Positions 16,920 to 25,065 of a stretch of DNA of 64,000 nucleotides are shown here, one piece after another (position 1 is the first letter of the stretch; every line of letters starts with the position of its first letter). Below the pieces are notes generated by a model. The model worked only from the letters and a program-made list of their open reading frames with translations. It was not told the origin of the DNA and ran no database searches. The position numbers and the translations under genes were made by a program. This stretch comes from Blautia coccoides (lineage in GTDB: Bacteria > Bacillota > Clostridia > Lachnospirales > Lachnospiraceae): positions 325,001-389,000 of the forward strand of contig NZ_CP136422.1 of NCBI RefSeq assembly GCF_034355335.1. The letters are read 5' to 3'.

Positions 16920-16957
16920 ATAACCTATGCATGTATAGAAAGCAGAGGTTATTTTTC
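16920..16957 (+). terminator. Terminator inside switch B
   Basis: A 7-bp stem ATAACCT / AGGTTAT with a 19-base loop is followed by TTTTCC. It is weaker than the one in switch A but in the equivalent place, between the recombinase and the regulated gene. Confidence 0.6.
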
Positions 16958-17028
16958 CATTTACATTTCAAATCGTAGTCTGTAAAAATCCCTATGGTCC
17001 ATAAGAAAATATTATAAAAGAACAGATT

Positions 17029-17052
17029 ACAACATAATTGATAATATGTTGT
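17029..17052. repeat. Right recombination site of switch B
   Basis: Arms ACAACATA and TATGTTGT are perfect inverted 8-mers around the core ATTGATAA. The arms differ by only one base from the inner 8 bases of the switch A arms (ACCACATA / TATGTGGT). Confidence 0.85.
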
Positions 17053-17126
17053 AAATATTTGAGTGCACAAAATGTTTATACAAGGTATGGAAACGGAATA
17101 ACGTAAAGTTTTGAAAGGATATACCT

Positions 17127-18377
17127 ATGGATAAGCAAAATGTACTGAAAGTATATTTGTTTGGCAATATTTCAATTGAATTTCAGGGAAAACAACTGGC
17201 ATCCAGAAAGAACAAGGCAACCAAGGCAATGCAGCTTCTGCAAATCCTTTTTTATAAATATCCGGATGGAATTGAGCGTCGGGAATTGCTGGATTGGCTG
17301 TATGGGAGGGGCGAAGTCTTGGCAGACCCTTCCAATAATCTAAGAGTATTGCTGCATAGGCTTAGAAAAATGCTTCAGGACTTTGGACTGCCGGGTGGAG
17401 AATGGATATACAATGACGGGAAACGGTTTTACTGGAAAAGTGATTTTCCGGTATGGGTGGATGTGACGGCATTCAACAGCCAGATCCTTTACGCGGATGA
17501 GGCAGAACAGGCAGGTGAAGGAGATGAGGCTGCGGTATGCAGAAAGCGGGCCTGTGACCTTTACAATGGAGATTTCCTCTCTGTTATGGGGGGAGAAGAC
17601 TGGGTGGTCGTGAATGCTGTGCACTATAAGCAATTATATGAACAAACCCTGGAAAAATTATGTCTGTATTATAGAGAACAGAAAAAATATACAGATTTAC
17701 TGCCGTACGTTATCAAGGCGTGTGAACTCTATCCCTTGGATGAATGGCAGGTATGGAAAATAGAATGTCTTTCAAAAATGGGCAGATATCAGGAGGCTCT
17801 GAAGGTATACAGGGATGCATCTAATCTGTATTTTGATGAACTGGGTATTCCGCCATCGGAAGAACTGGTGTGTCAGTTCCGTGAGATGAGTCGTCAAATG
17901 GATTATGAGCCTCAGGAGATTACAGATTTTAAGCAGGAAATCCGTGAGAAGAAAAAATCCTTTGGCGCTTATTATTGCACAATGCCCAGTTTTATAGATG
18001 GATTCCGCATTATGCGCAGGATGATGGAGAGGAACGGACAGTCTATTTTCCTGATGCTGTGTTCGATCACTGACGGATACGGAAACCCTATGGAAAATAA
18101 GGAAAAGCTCAAAATTATGTCAGGAGAATTGAATGAGGTGATAAAGAACAGCCTGCGCAGAGGAGATGTCTATACAAAATGCAGTCCAAGCCAGTTTATG
18201 GTTTTGCTGCCGGGGATCAATGAGGAAAACTGCAGCATTATCAAAGACCGTATAGTAAAAAAGTTTTCAGCAGAGCATAAATACTGGAAAAATTGTATTC
18301 AATTTTATGTCTCATCTATTGTAGATCCCGAGGAATTGGAGTGGGATTTTTCTGATATGAAGTTATACCGCAGCTGA
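17127..18377 (+). CDS. BTAD-type transcriptional activator with a degenerate GGDEF domain
   Basis: 416 residues. The N-terminal OmpR-like winged helix (about 5-105) includes LKVYLFGNISIEFQGK and DPSNNLRVLLHRLRKML. The bacterial transcriptional activation (BTAD) TPR-like domain (about 110-255) carries CDLYNGDFLSVMGGEDWV and GRYQEALKVYRDASNLYFDELGIPPSEEL. The C-terminal part (about 280-400) resembles a GGDEF domain whose signature loop has become SPSQF (LRRGDVYTKCSPSQFMVLLPGI, near residue 353), so it cannot be an active cyclase; it may bind a nucleotide or protein. BTAD regulators of the SARP type usually activate neighbouring clusters. A GAAAGGA site precedes the ATG. Expression is predicted to depend on switch B, 75 bases upstream, and the likely target is the surface-protein island starting at 18507. 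Confidence 0.85.
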   Translation: MDKQNVLKVYLFGNISIEFQGKQLASRKNKATKAMQLLQILFYKYPDGIERRELLDWLYGRGEVLADPSNNLRVLLHRLRKMLQDFGLPGGEWIYNDGKRFYWKSDFPVWVDVTAFNSQILYADEAEQAGEGDEAAVCRKRACDLYNGDFLSVMGGEDWVVVNAVHYKQLYEQTLEKLCLYYREQKKYTDLLPYVIKACELYPLDEWQVWKIECLSKMGRYQEALKVYRDASNLYFDELGIPPSEELVCQFREMSRQMDYEPQEITDFKQEIREKKKSFGAYYCTMPSFIDGFRIMRRMMERNGQSIFLMLCSITDGYGNPMENKEKLKIMSGELNEVIKNSLRRGDVYTKCSPSQFMVLLPGINEENCSIIKDRIVKKFSAEHKYWKNCIQFYVSSIVDPEELEWDFSDMKLYRS

Positions 18378-18397
18378 TATCTTTTCAGCATTTTTTT
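18373..18397 (+). terminator. Possible terminator after the BTAD gene
   Basis: A short GCTGA / TCAGC stem overlaps the stop codon and is followed by A and seven T. The stem is only 5 bp, so this is tentative. Confidence 0.45.
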
Positions 18398-18431
18398 GAA
18401 TTTCCATGTAATGGGAGATGTTAATGGTTCA

Positions 18432-18448
18432 TTTGCTATACTTTGCTA
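18432..18448 (+). promoter_or_regulatory. Possible activator-dependent promoter of the SpaA-like gene
   Basis: TATACT (18437-18442) is a fair -10 hexamer but has no -35 hexamer at 17 bases. It is overlapped by two direct copies of TTTGCTA starting 10 bases apart. SARP/BTAD regulators bind direct repeats near the -35 region, so this could be a binding site, although its position over the -10 is unusual. Confidence 0.3.
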
Positions 18449-18506
18449 AAACAGATGATAAAAGAATAAGCTTGGAAAATTCATGCAGAGAGTGAGTGGG
18501 TGAAGA

Positions 18507-21500
18507 ATGAAAAAATGGATAAAAAGAAGCGGCGCGCTTTGTATGGCTTTGCTGATGGGATTTTCAGTTCCTACATCAATATTAAAAGCGGATGCGGATA
18601 TAATTATTGAAGAAGCAGCAGGCGCGGTGACAGGATTAAAGAGTCAGGAGCCTTGCGGACCGGGAGTGAACAAGGTATCAGAAGTACAGAACATAGAAGA
18701 TGATGGGGCACAAACAGATGATTTGATACAAGCAGAAGATGGGGCACAGACAGAAGATGCGGTACAAATAGATGGTAAGGCACAAACAGATGGTAGAGTA
18801 CAAATAGATTGTACAGTAAAAACAGATGGTTCAGAACGAACAGATGGTATGGAACAAGCAGGTGTTACGGTACAAACAACGGAAGAACAGAATGCGGAAG
18901 ATGAGTCTGCGGAAACGGAACCCGGACTGACTGGTGTACAGGAGGGACTATCAGCTCCGTCAGAGGCAAAAATATTGGAAGCAGAAGTTGGAGATACAAA
19001 AATTGTGTTGACGGCGCCAGAGGGAGCGTTTGATGTTCCATCAGAACAGGTTTCTATGACTGCAGAATTCCTGAGTGAGAAGCAGCGGAACCTGGCAAAT
19101 GAGCTGCTTAGTGAGAATTTGGCAGGTGATAACCAGGTTTTTCTTGGATATGTACTGTATGATATTAAATTATGGTATCAGGGTGAAGAGATTCAGCCCA
19201 GAGTTCCGGTGGAAGTCAGTTTTTTTAACACAGGTCTGGGACGAGAAAGAAATCTGGACGGGGAACTGGAACAATTTATTATCAGACTGGATGAAAAGAA
19301 AAAATCTGTAGAAAATGTAGCAGGCACGATTGAGGATGACGGTACCCTTACATTAAATGCCGATCATTTTACCCTGTACGGTGCGGCAGAGACTATGGCT
19401 CTGCGGGCAGGGGAAGCGTCGAATGTGATTCCTTCTCATGGGGAGGCCAACCAGTGGCAGATCGTGTCAGGGGGTTATTTGGGTAATACAACCGACAAGA
19501 AGGAGCCGTCCTCAGGCAGTGATGTAAAAGTGCAGAAAAATGTGATCCCGACGGATACAGAAAATGAGTTCTATATATATATATCTATGGATAAAAAAAT
19601 GAGCTGGAAAGAAATTCTGGATGCCAGCACAGTAAACCTGACCACACAGGGAAGCTGGGGCAGGGATGAACTCGGGAATGTGGTCAATGTGACCAGTATA
19701 GGAGGAAATAAAGGAAGTATTAGTCTAAACGGAACAGGCCGCAGGTATACAGCCCGAATAACAATCGTAAAAAATGGGATGGTTTTGTACGTCTATCAAC
19801 AAACAATGTTTGGGACAACACCAAATGCCAGCAATTGCACAGGATATTTAACCGGACTGCCGGGACTGCCCGGAAAAGCGGTAATCGTTGCGGAATCAAC
19901 GAATTTGCATGAGGATGGTAATGGCAGCGGACAGATGCTGGAATTTACAATTGATTTAGATAAAGTACACATGGATTATTCTGTTGGAGATATCAGCCTG
20001 AACAATGTAACAGATCCAATGGGAAATAATATCCTTTATGAAAATGAAGAGTATGCGGATGGAAAGATAGAAGCAGATACTGGTTCGGCAGTAAACTGGC
20101 AGATTGCTGAAAATGAGCTGGTGGAAGGCAGCACTATAGTTACAGGCTCGGGGTCAGCGTCGCAGATTACCGGTTTTTATCAGAATATTGCACAGGCAGT
20201 ATATAAGATACGGCTGGATGTGGAAGGTCCGTCTTTTGTATCTGGAAACATTTATGTAACGAATGGTGATACCATATTGTATTACAACAGGACGGATGGC
20301 GGAGTGGCAATGCCGGATTCTGATGCGCGGCTGTCCTTCACGGTGCCGGAGGTGAAGGGAACCCTGTACAATCTGCAGTTTACAAAAAAGGACAGCGAGA
20401 CCGGACAACCGATCGAAGGAACTGAATTCCAGCTGAAAGGAATTTACAGCCTGTCCGAAAAGGAATATTCTGAGAAGGCAGTCTCGGATAATAACGGCAC
20501 AGTCAGATTTAAGGATTATCCGTGGGGTACTTACAATCTGAGTGAGTTGTCTGCACCGGAGGGGTATGATATCACAGTTGAGCCAAAAGATTACACACTT
20601 TGCTACACAACAGATCCGAATGATTTGGAGAAAGAAAACAGCGGCGGGAACTATAAACTTAAACCGTCAGTGATCGGAAGCGCGGGAATTATTACGAACC
20701 GGCCGTGGGGAACAGCCGAGATTGAAGTGCAGAAGGTTGTTGAAAATCCGGAAAAGATGATCAGGAAATATGGGAACGATGTAAAATTTCCCATGGAGCT
20801 GAGCCGGTCAGATGAGAAGTCGGAATTAGTTGGAAACCCGGAGCTTTCCTTTGCACTGGTGCATGAGGAGACCACAAGGTTTAATTTGAAAGTATCATAT
20901 TCAGGAGCAGTCCTGAATATTACAGAGGCATTGGATAAGATCAGTGTGGATGGAAATAACATAAGCGAATATTTTACTTTCAGGTCAGCGGTCATAGAAA
21001 CACTGCAAGATAACAGTGATGCGGCAGGGTCTGCCAGTGCGGAAGAAAAGGGCACCGGCTCTGATATCAGGATATATCCCGGAAATAAGATAAAAGTTAT
21101 CATCACCAATACCTATGTGCCGAAAGAAGGGCAGTTCCGTCTGAAAAAAGTAGTAGATGGCGGTAATCTACAGGAAAAACAGGATTTTGAAATAAAAGCG
21201 TCACATGAGGGTTATACCACATCGGTCATGCTGGCTGATAAGGAAATCAGCGGCTTCATAGTATTTGAAGACACACAGATGGTGTCAGTAGAGGAAGTTG
21301 TCCCATATGAGTATCAATTGGACAGTATTCAAGTGTGGGATGAGACAGAAAAGAAATATCTGAACGACAGAGTAGAAAGTGATGGGCGCGTGCGTGTGGA
21401 GCCTGATGATGATCTGATCATTGAAGTCCATAATACCTTTAGCCACCAGGGGTATTTTAAAGGAAGGGCGGATAAAGACAATCATTTCACTGCAAAATCA

Positions 21501-21512
21501 GTTCAACGGTAA
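18507..21512 (+). CDS. Large secreted SpaA/Cna-B-like surface protein without a visible anchor
   Basis: 1001 residues with a signal peptide (about 1-30, ending ILKADAD). A degenerate tandem stretch (about 60-130) is built of roughly 8-residue units such as AQTDGRVQ and AQTEDAVQ. A long beta-rich region (about 150-610) follows. A SpaA/prealbumin-like module (about 615-710) has LYNLQFTKKDSETGQPIEG and SELSAPEGYD. Two more Cna-B-like modules end in IITNTYVP and IEVHNTF. The chain stops at AKSVQR with no LPXTG, no hydrophobic helix and no charged tail, unlike typical pilin or adhesin relatives. It is therefore secreted or held by a partner. Two predicted SipW-dependent proteins follow closely, the first 15 bases downstream, suggesting co-assembly in the matrix. 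Confidence 0.75.
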   Translation: MKKWIKRSGALCMALLMGFSVPTSILKADADIIIEEAAGAVTGLKSQEPCGPGVNKVSEVQNIEDDGAQTDDLIQAEDGAQTEDAVQIDGKAQTDGRVQIDCTVKTDGSERTDGMEQAGVTVQTTEEQNAEDESAETEPGLTGVQEGLSAPSEAKILEAEVGDTKIVLTAPEGAFDVPSEQVSMTAEFLSEKQRNLANELLSENLAGDNQVFLGYVLYDIKLWYQGEEIQPRVPVEVSFFNTGLGRERNLDGELEQFIIRLDEKKKSVENVAGTIEDDGTLTLNADHFTLYGAAETMALRAGEASNVIPSHGEANQWQIVSGGYLGNTTDKKEPSSGSDVKVQKNVIPTDTENEFYIYISMDKKMSWKEILDASTVNLTTQGSWGRDELGNVVNVTSIGGNKGSISLNGTGRRYTARITIVKNGMVLYVYQQTMFGTTPNASNCTGYLTGLPGLPGKAVIVAESTNLHEDGNGSGQMLEFTIDLDKVHMDYSVGDISLNNVTDPMGNNILYENEEYADGKIEADTGSAVNWQIAENELVEGSTIVTGSGSASQITGFYQNIAQAVYKIRLDVEGPSFVSGNIYVTNGDTILYYNRTDGGVAMPDSDARLSFTVPEVKGTLYNLQFTKKDSETGQPIEGTEFQLKGIYSLSEKEYSEKAVSDNNGTVRFKDYPWGTYNLSELSAPEGYDITVEPKDYTLCYTTDPNDLEKENSGGNYKLKPSVIGSAGIITNRPWGTAEIEVQKVVENPEKMIRKYGNDVKFPMELSRSDEKSELVGNPELSFALVHEETTRFNLKVSYSGAVLNITEALDKISVDGNNISEYFTFRSAVIETLQDNSDAAGSASAEEKGTGSDIRIYPGNKIKVIITNTYVPKEGQFRLKKVVDGGNLQEKQDFEIKASHEGYTTSVMLADKEISGFIVFEDTQMVSVEEVVPYEYQLDSIQVWDETEKKYLNDRVESDGRVRVEPDDDLIIEVHNTFSHQGYFKGRADKDNHFTAKSVQR

Positions 21513-21527
21513 AGGAGCATGGTGATA

Positions 21528-22223
21528 ATGAATAAGAAGAAAGCAAGGAGTGGGATACTGGGAATCTCAGCGCTTCTGTTTTTAACTGTGCTTCTGGCAG
21601 GCGGAACTTATGGCTGGCTGAAGCAGGAAGCAGAAGTAAACAATGAACTGGCGTCTCATACCACGGAAGTGACAATTGAGGAAAAAGAAACAGAATTCCA
21701 GGTTGAGAGTAATACGACACAGGATAAACATGCTGCTTTAAAAAACAGCGGCAGTTCGGCAGTGCTTTTGAGAATTGCGTGCGCGGAAACCTGGGAGGCC
21801 AAGGGAGAAGGCGGAAGCGTTTATCTGCTTTCCAATCAGGTTGGCGGCATTGATGTGGCAGAGAAAAATTGGACAGACCTGGGCGTGGAGAATGATGAGC
21901 TGTGGTTTGAAGGAAAAGACGGATGGTTTTATTTCAAGAAGATACTGCTTCCGGGAGAGACAACAGGTGACATACTTGAAAGCGTGACGTTTCCGTCATT
22001 CACAGGTGATTATGAGATTTACGGGGGTGCAGAGTATCATCTTGTCTTCCGGGCAGAAGTAGTTCAGGCCAGCACAACGGCAGGAACGCTTAACGCTGCG
22101 GAAGTGAATGCAGATGCGGCACGGACTGTGTTCGGCATGACGGTATCGGTTGACCCGGGCGGCAGCGGTGTGACGTGGAGCAGCGCTGCGCCCCGGAACA
22201 GCGGGGAGGGAAACAGCAGATGA
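21528..22223 (+). CDS. Predicted SipW-dependent secreted matrix protein 1
   Basis: About 231 residues. The N-terminal signal has the SipW-type layout: basic start, hydrophobic core and then GGTYGWLKQEAEVNNELASHTTEV, where GGT-x-x-x precedes the cleavage region. The mature part is beta-rich, with KNSGSSAVLLRIACAETWE, WFYFKKILLPGETTGDILESV and YHLVFRAEVVQAS. Those motifs recur in every SipW-type protein of this window. The family includes BsaA of Clostridium perfringens and TasA of Bacillus subtilis, which form biofilm fibres. The ATG at 21528 has AAAGGAG 10 bases upstream; the ATG at 21519 is too close to that site. It overlaps the next gene by ATGA. Confidence 0.75.
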   Translation: MNKKKARSGILGISALLFLTVLLAGGTYGWLKQEAEVNNELASHTTEVTIEEKETEFQVESNTTQDKHAALKNSGSSAVLLRIACAETWEAKGEGGSVYLLSNQVGGIDVAEKNWTDLGVENDELWFEGKDGWFYFKKILLPGETTGDILESVTFPSFTGDYEIYGGAEYHLVFRAEVVQASTTAGTLNAAEVNADAARTVFGMTVSVDPGGSGVTWSSAAPRNSGEGNSR

Positions 22224-22828
22224 AATTAAAAAACAGGTATAAAATAATAATAGCGGTTTTTGTGTGTCTGTTTACCGCAGGAGCCACGCTGGCTTATTTT
22301 TCCGAAAATCACAGTATCCAGAATCGGTTTTCCACACTGACGCCTGAAATGCAGATAAAAGAAAACTTTAATAGAGAAGACAAGTGGCTTCCTGGAGAAG
22401 AAAAACTGAAAGAAGTAAAGTTTAAAAATTCAGGACAGAGTGCTGCCCTTTTGAGATTCAGACTGGAAGTGGATACGAAAGATTCCGGAGTGGAGGGAAA
22501 AGATATTATACTTTGGGCAGCAGAAGATTTTCCGGAGTTCTGGACACCCGGAGGAGAGAATGCAGAAGGCAGGGTGACTTTGGAATCTGATACATGGTAC
22601 TATTTTACCCGGGTGGCAGAGCCGGGTGAGACTACACAGGTGACCTTAGAATCTGTCAGCTTTAACAAAGAGCTGAGTAATGACAAAGCGCATGACACAG
22701 ATGTATCAGGGAAACAAATAGATGTTAAAGTAAAAGCGGAAATGATACAGGTAAGCACAGAAGCAGCACAGACTCTTTTCGGGAGAACCTATACACTGTC
22801 GGAAAATGATCAAATCCAATGGCAATAA
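22220..22828 (+). CDS. Predicted SipW-dependent secreted matrix protein 2
   Basis: About 202 residues from the ATG at 22220, which overlaps the previous stop as ATGA and follows GGGGAGGG. The signal contains AGATLAYFSENHSIQNRFSTL, the typical SipW-type A-x-F/YFS pattern. The mature domain has the order of the BsaA-like fold: WLPGEEKLKEVKFKNSGQSAALLRFRLEV, then WYYFTRVAEPGETTQVTLESV, then VKVKAEMIQVSTEAAQTLFG. No signal peptidase gene is in this sub-operon, so it must rely on one of the two encoded at 27110 and 29140. A strong terminator follows at once. Confidence 0.75.
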   Translation: MKLKNRYKIIIAVFVCLFTAGATLAYFSENHSIQNRFSTLTPEMQIKENFNREDKWLPGEEKLKEVKFKNSGQSAALLRFRLEVDTKDSGVEGKDIILWAAEDFPEFWTPGGENAEGRVTLESDTWYYFTRVAEPGETTQVTLESVSFNKELSNDKAHDTDVSGKQIDVKVKAEMIQVSTEAAQTLFGRTYTLSENDQIQWQ

Positions 22829-22874
22829 AAAACAGCCGCACCATAGATGGGAAATCATGGTGCGGCTGTTTTTT
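22829..22874. terminator. Bidirectional terminator between convergent genes
   Basis: A perfect stem of about 16 bp (AACAGCCGCACCA / TGGTGCGGCTGTT plus flanking A/T) has A-rich and T-rich sides. It can therefore end both the matrix operon on the plus strand and the GGDEF-EAL gene on the minus strand. Confidence 0.9.
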
Positions 22875-22906
22875 ATGAAGCCGGACGGCTGAACCGTTAC
22901 ACGAAT

Positions 22907-24691
22907 TTATTGTTTCAGGAACCGGGATTCAAAACTTTGCAGCGGAAGCGGACGGCTTAAAAGGAAACCCTGGACATTATTGCATTCCAGCCGGTTGATC
23001 ACATCCATCTGTTCTTCTGTCTCTACACCCTCCACTGTAATGGAAATATTCAGCTCTCTGCAGATACTTGTGATGGAGGCGAGAAAACGCCGTGCTTTAT
23101 CACTTTTATAAAGACTGTCGGTGATGTTTTTGTCTATTTTAAGCGTGTTGAAATCTACATCGATCAGGAGGTTCAGATTAGCATGACGGATACCGAAATC
23201 GTCAATAGCTATATTAAGTCCGTGTTCTTTCAGCTCTCTGAGCGTATTGTAAAAGCTTTCTTCTTTGGTATCCTCCAGAGTCTCTGTGATTTCAATCTCA
23301 ATAAGATTCAGCGGTATTTTATATTTATCCAGAAAATACGATACTCTCTCCACAATATTAGGCCTGCGCAGAGTGTCCTTGGAAAAGTTTACGGAAATGG
23401 GCACAGGCTCAATTCCCTCTTCCTGCCATTTGGAGATATGCCGGCATACAGATTCCAGCACAAAAAGATCCAGTTGTGCTATGAGGTGATACTCTTCCAA
23501 GATCTGTACGAATTGTGAAGGCGTTTCCACCACCTTTTTATTTTTGTAATAACGTACCAGTGCCTCCGCGCCTGTCAGTTCCCGGGTTTTTGTGCGGAAT
23601 TTCGGCTGGTAAAATACCTGGAAATTATTTATGCGGATCAGTTCTTCCAGTTTAACCGGATCTTTCAGATTTAGTATATCATCCGTCAGACAGCGGTAAC
23701 GTTCCGATACAGGTTTATTTCTGTAGAAGGCTTTTTTATCCTGATACATACGCTGATCCGCGATTCCCAGTATTCTGTCAAAATGAAGGTCCTGGTCAGT
23801 CCAGTGTGCGCCAACAGATACTGTAAAATCTTTTATCCTGGAAAAATCGTTGGTCAGGTTGATCAGACTTTCATCAAATTTAATACGGGGGATATTCTGG
23901 CAGACCACCACATATTCATCACCGCCCATTCGGTAACAGGAATTTGCAGGAAAGGATTTAAGTACAGTCTGTGCCATTTTGATCAAGAATTCATCCCCTT
24001 TTCTGTGCCCGTACTTGTCGTTTACTTCTTTCAATCCATTCATATCCAGGTAGATAACACCAACAGGTGCTGCAAAACCATTGTTGGAATCCATAATGAA
24101 TGCATTCCTGTTTTTTAAATCTGTCAGTCCGTCGTAGCGGCTTAAAAAATCCAGCTGGTTAAGTGTGGTCTTTTTCCATAAAAAAGAACAGACCAGATAA
24201 CTGAGCAGTGTGGCAAAAATTTCAGCTTTTGAAATCAGGCCTTCCGGAAGGTTTTCAAAAACCAGCAGGCCTGTAAACTGGGAATCTATCTGCAGAGGTA
24301 CAAAAACCAGAGATGTGATGCCTGAAGATTCCAGCATACTGCGGCAGTTTATAAAAGGTTCTTTTAATTGGTCTTTTTTATTCAGGGAAATAGAGCACGC
24401 TTCAGTGAATGCCATCCCATTTTTTTCATGCAGATGGAACAGAAGAGTATAGAAGGCATAATCAATATTTTTTTTGCTGTCTCTGCCCCACTGACTGATG
24501 CATTGAGTTTCTCCGCAGCAAATCCTGAATATGCTGGCCTGCTCAGAGCTTAATGCGCCTCCTGCAGTTTCCAGTATCCTGGTAAGGATCTGGTCATCAT
24601 CCTGGTTTGGCTGACACAAAAGTTCTGCGCATTTGATAGCAGCCGTATATAGGGTGTTATGGAGACTGTTATCGGAAAAATTTTGGTTCAT
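22907..24691 (-). CDS. GAF-GGDEF-EAL c-di-GMP turnover protein
   Basis: 594 residues, cytoplasmic. An N-terminal GAF-like sensory region (about 1-180) is followed by a GGDEF domain (about 185-330) with DGLTDLKNRNAF and the active-site motif MGGDEY. The EAL domain (about 345-590) has all catalytic signatures: GAEALVRYY, NFSKDTL, EITETLED, IDDFGIRHANL, LKIDKNIT, VEGVETEEQ and QGFLLSRPLP. Both halves look competent, so it could make or break c-di-GMP, with the GAF region choosing. It lies between two groups of matrix genes but on the opposite strand, so it is not co-transcribed with them. c-di-GMP commonly governs biofilm and surface structures, so a functional tie is plausible. Confidence 0.92.
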   Translation of the reverse strand: MNQNFSDNSLHNTLYTAAIKCAELLCQPNQDDDQILTRILETAGGALSSEQASIFRICCGETQCISQWGRDSKKNIDYAFYTLLFHLHEKNGMAFTEACSISLNKKDQLKEPFINCRSMLESSGITSLVFVPLQIDSQFTGLLVFENLPEGLISKAEIFATLLSYLVCSFLWKKTTLNQLDFLSRYDGLTDLKNRNAFIMDSNNGFAAPVGVIYLDMNGLKEVNDKYGHRKGDEFLIKMAQTVLKSFPANSCYRMGGDEYVVVCQNIPRIKFDESLINLTNDFSRIKDFTVSVGAHWTDQDLHFDRILGIADQRMYQDKKAFYRNKPVSERYRCLTDDILNLKDPVKLEELIRINNFQVFYQPKFRTKTRELTGAEALVRYYKNKKVVETPSQFVQILEEYHLIAQLDLFVLESVCRHISKWQEEGIEPVPISVNFSKDTLRRPNIVERVSYFLDKYKIPLNLIEIEITETLEDTKEESFYNTLRELKEHGLNIAIDDFGIRHANLNLLIDVDFNTLKIDKNITDSLYKSDKARRFLASITSICRELNISITVEGVETEEQMDVINRLECNNVQGFLLSRPLPLQSFESRFLKQ

Positions 24692-25065
24692 GAAATGCCC
24701 CCTTTTCTTTTGCGGTAAATTAATATTTTAGAACGTGTTTGGAAATTTGTTTTGTCTGTTTTATATAACCAGTATTCTAAACATTCTCTCTAAATTCTAA
24801 TACATGGACCATTAACGCTGAACATTACAAAAAGCAATCTTATAGTAATGCCGCATGGTTACCGGTAAGGGACGTCTGTTAGAAAACAGGTAAAAAATGT
24901 AATGGGAGGTGTTAATGGGGATAAGGATAGAATGGATTTAAAGATACAGGGAAATACAAAAAGAAACAGATATAAAATGGACAAAGCTGTAATGAGTTCT
25001 GTTAATGGAGTTGAAAGTAGAATGAAAACATAGGATGGTTCACTTAGGAAAGGAGAGATGCTTTC
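24692..25065. other. Divergent intergenic region before the SipW/BsaA operon
   Basis: About 370 AT-rich bases between the GGDEF-EAL gene and a small gene. A TGGTTATAT element on the minus strand near 24766-24774 could be an extended -10 for the GGDEF-EAL gene. For the plus strand I find no hexamer pair with good spacing, so that promoter may need an activator. No repeats are seen. Confidence 0.4.

Larger units (their letters stand above)
16802..17028. promoter_or_regulatory. Predicted invertible promoter segment B (227 bp)
   Basis: The order of elements is the same as in switch A: a strong minus-strand promoter near the left site and a plus-strand terminator in the middle. As drawn the segment is OFF for the BTAD gene at 17127. 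Inversion would place the -35 at about 16965-16970 and the -10 at about 16988-16993, with a start near 17000, driving BTAD through the right site. The elements are seen in the sequence; the flipping is inferred. Confidence 0.82.
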
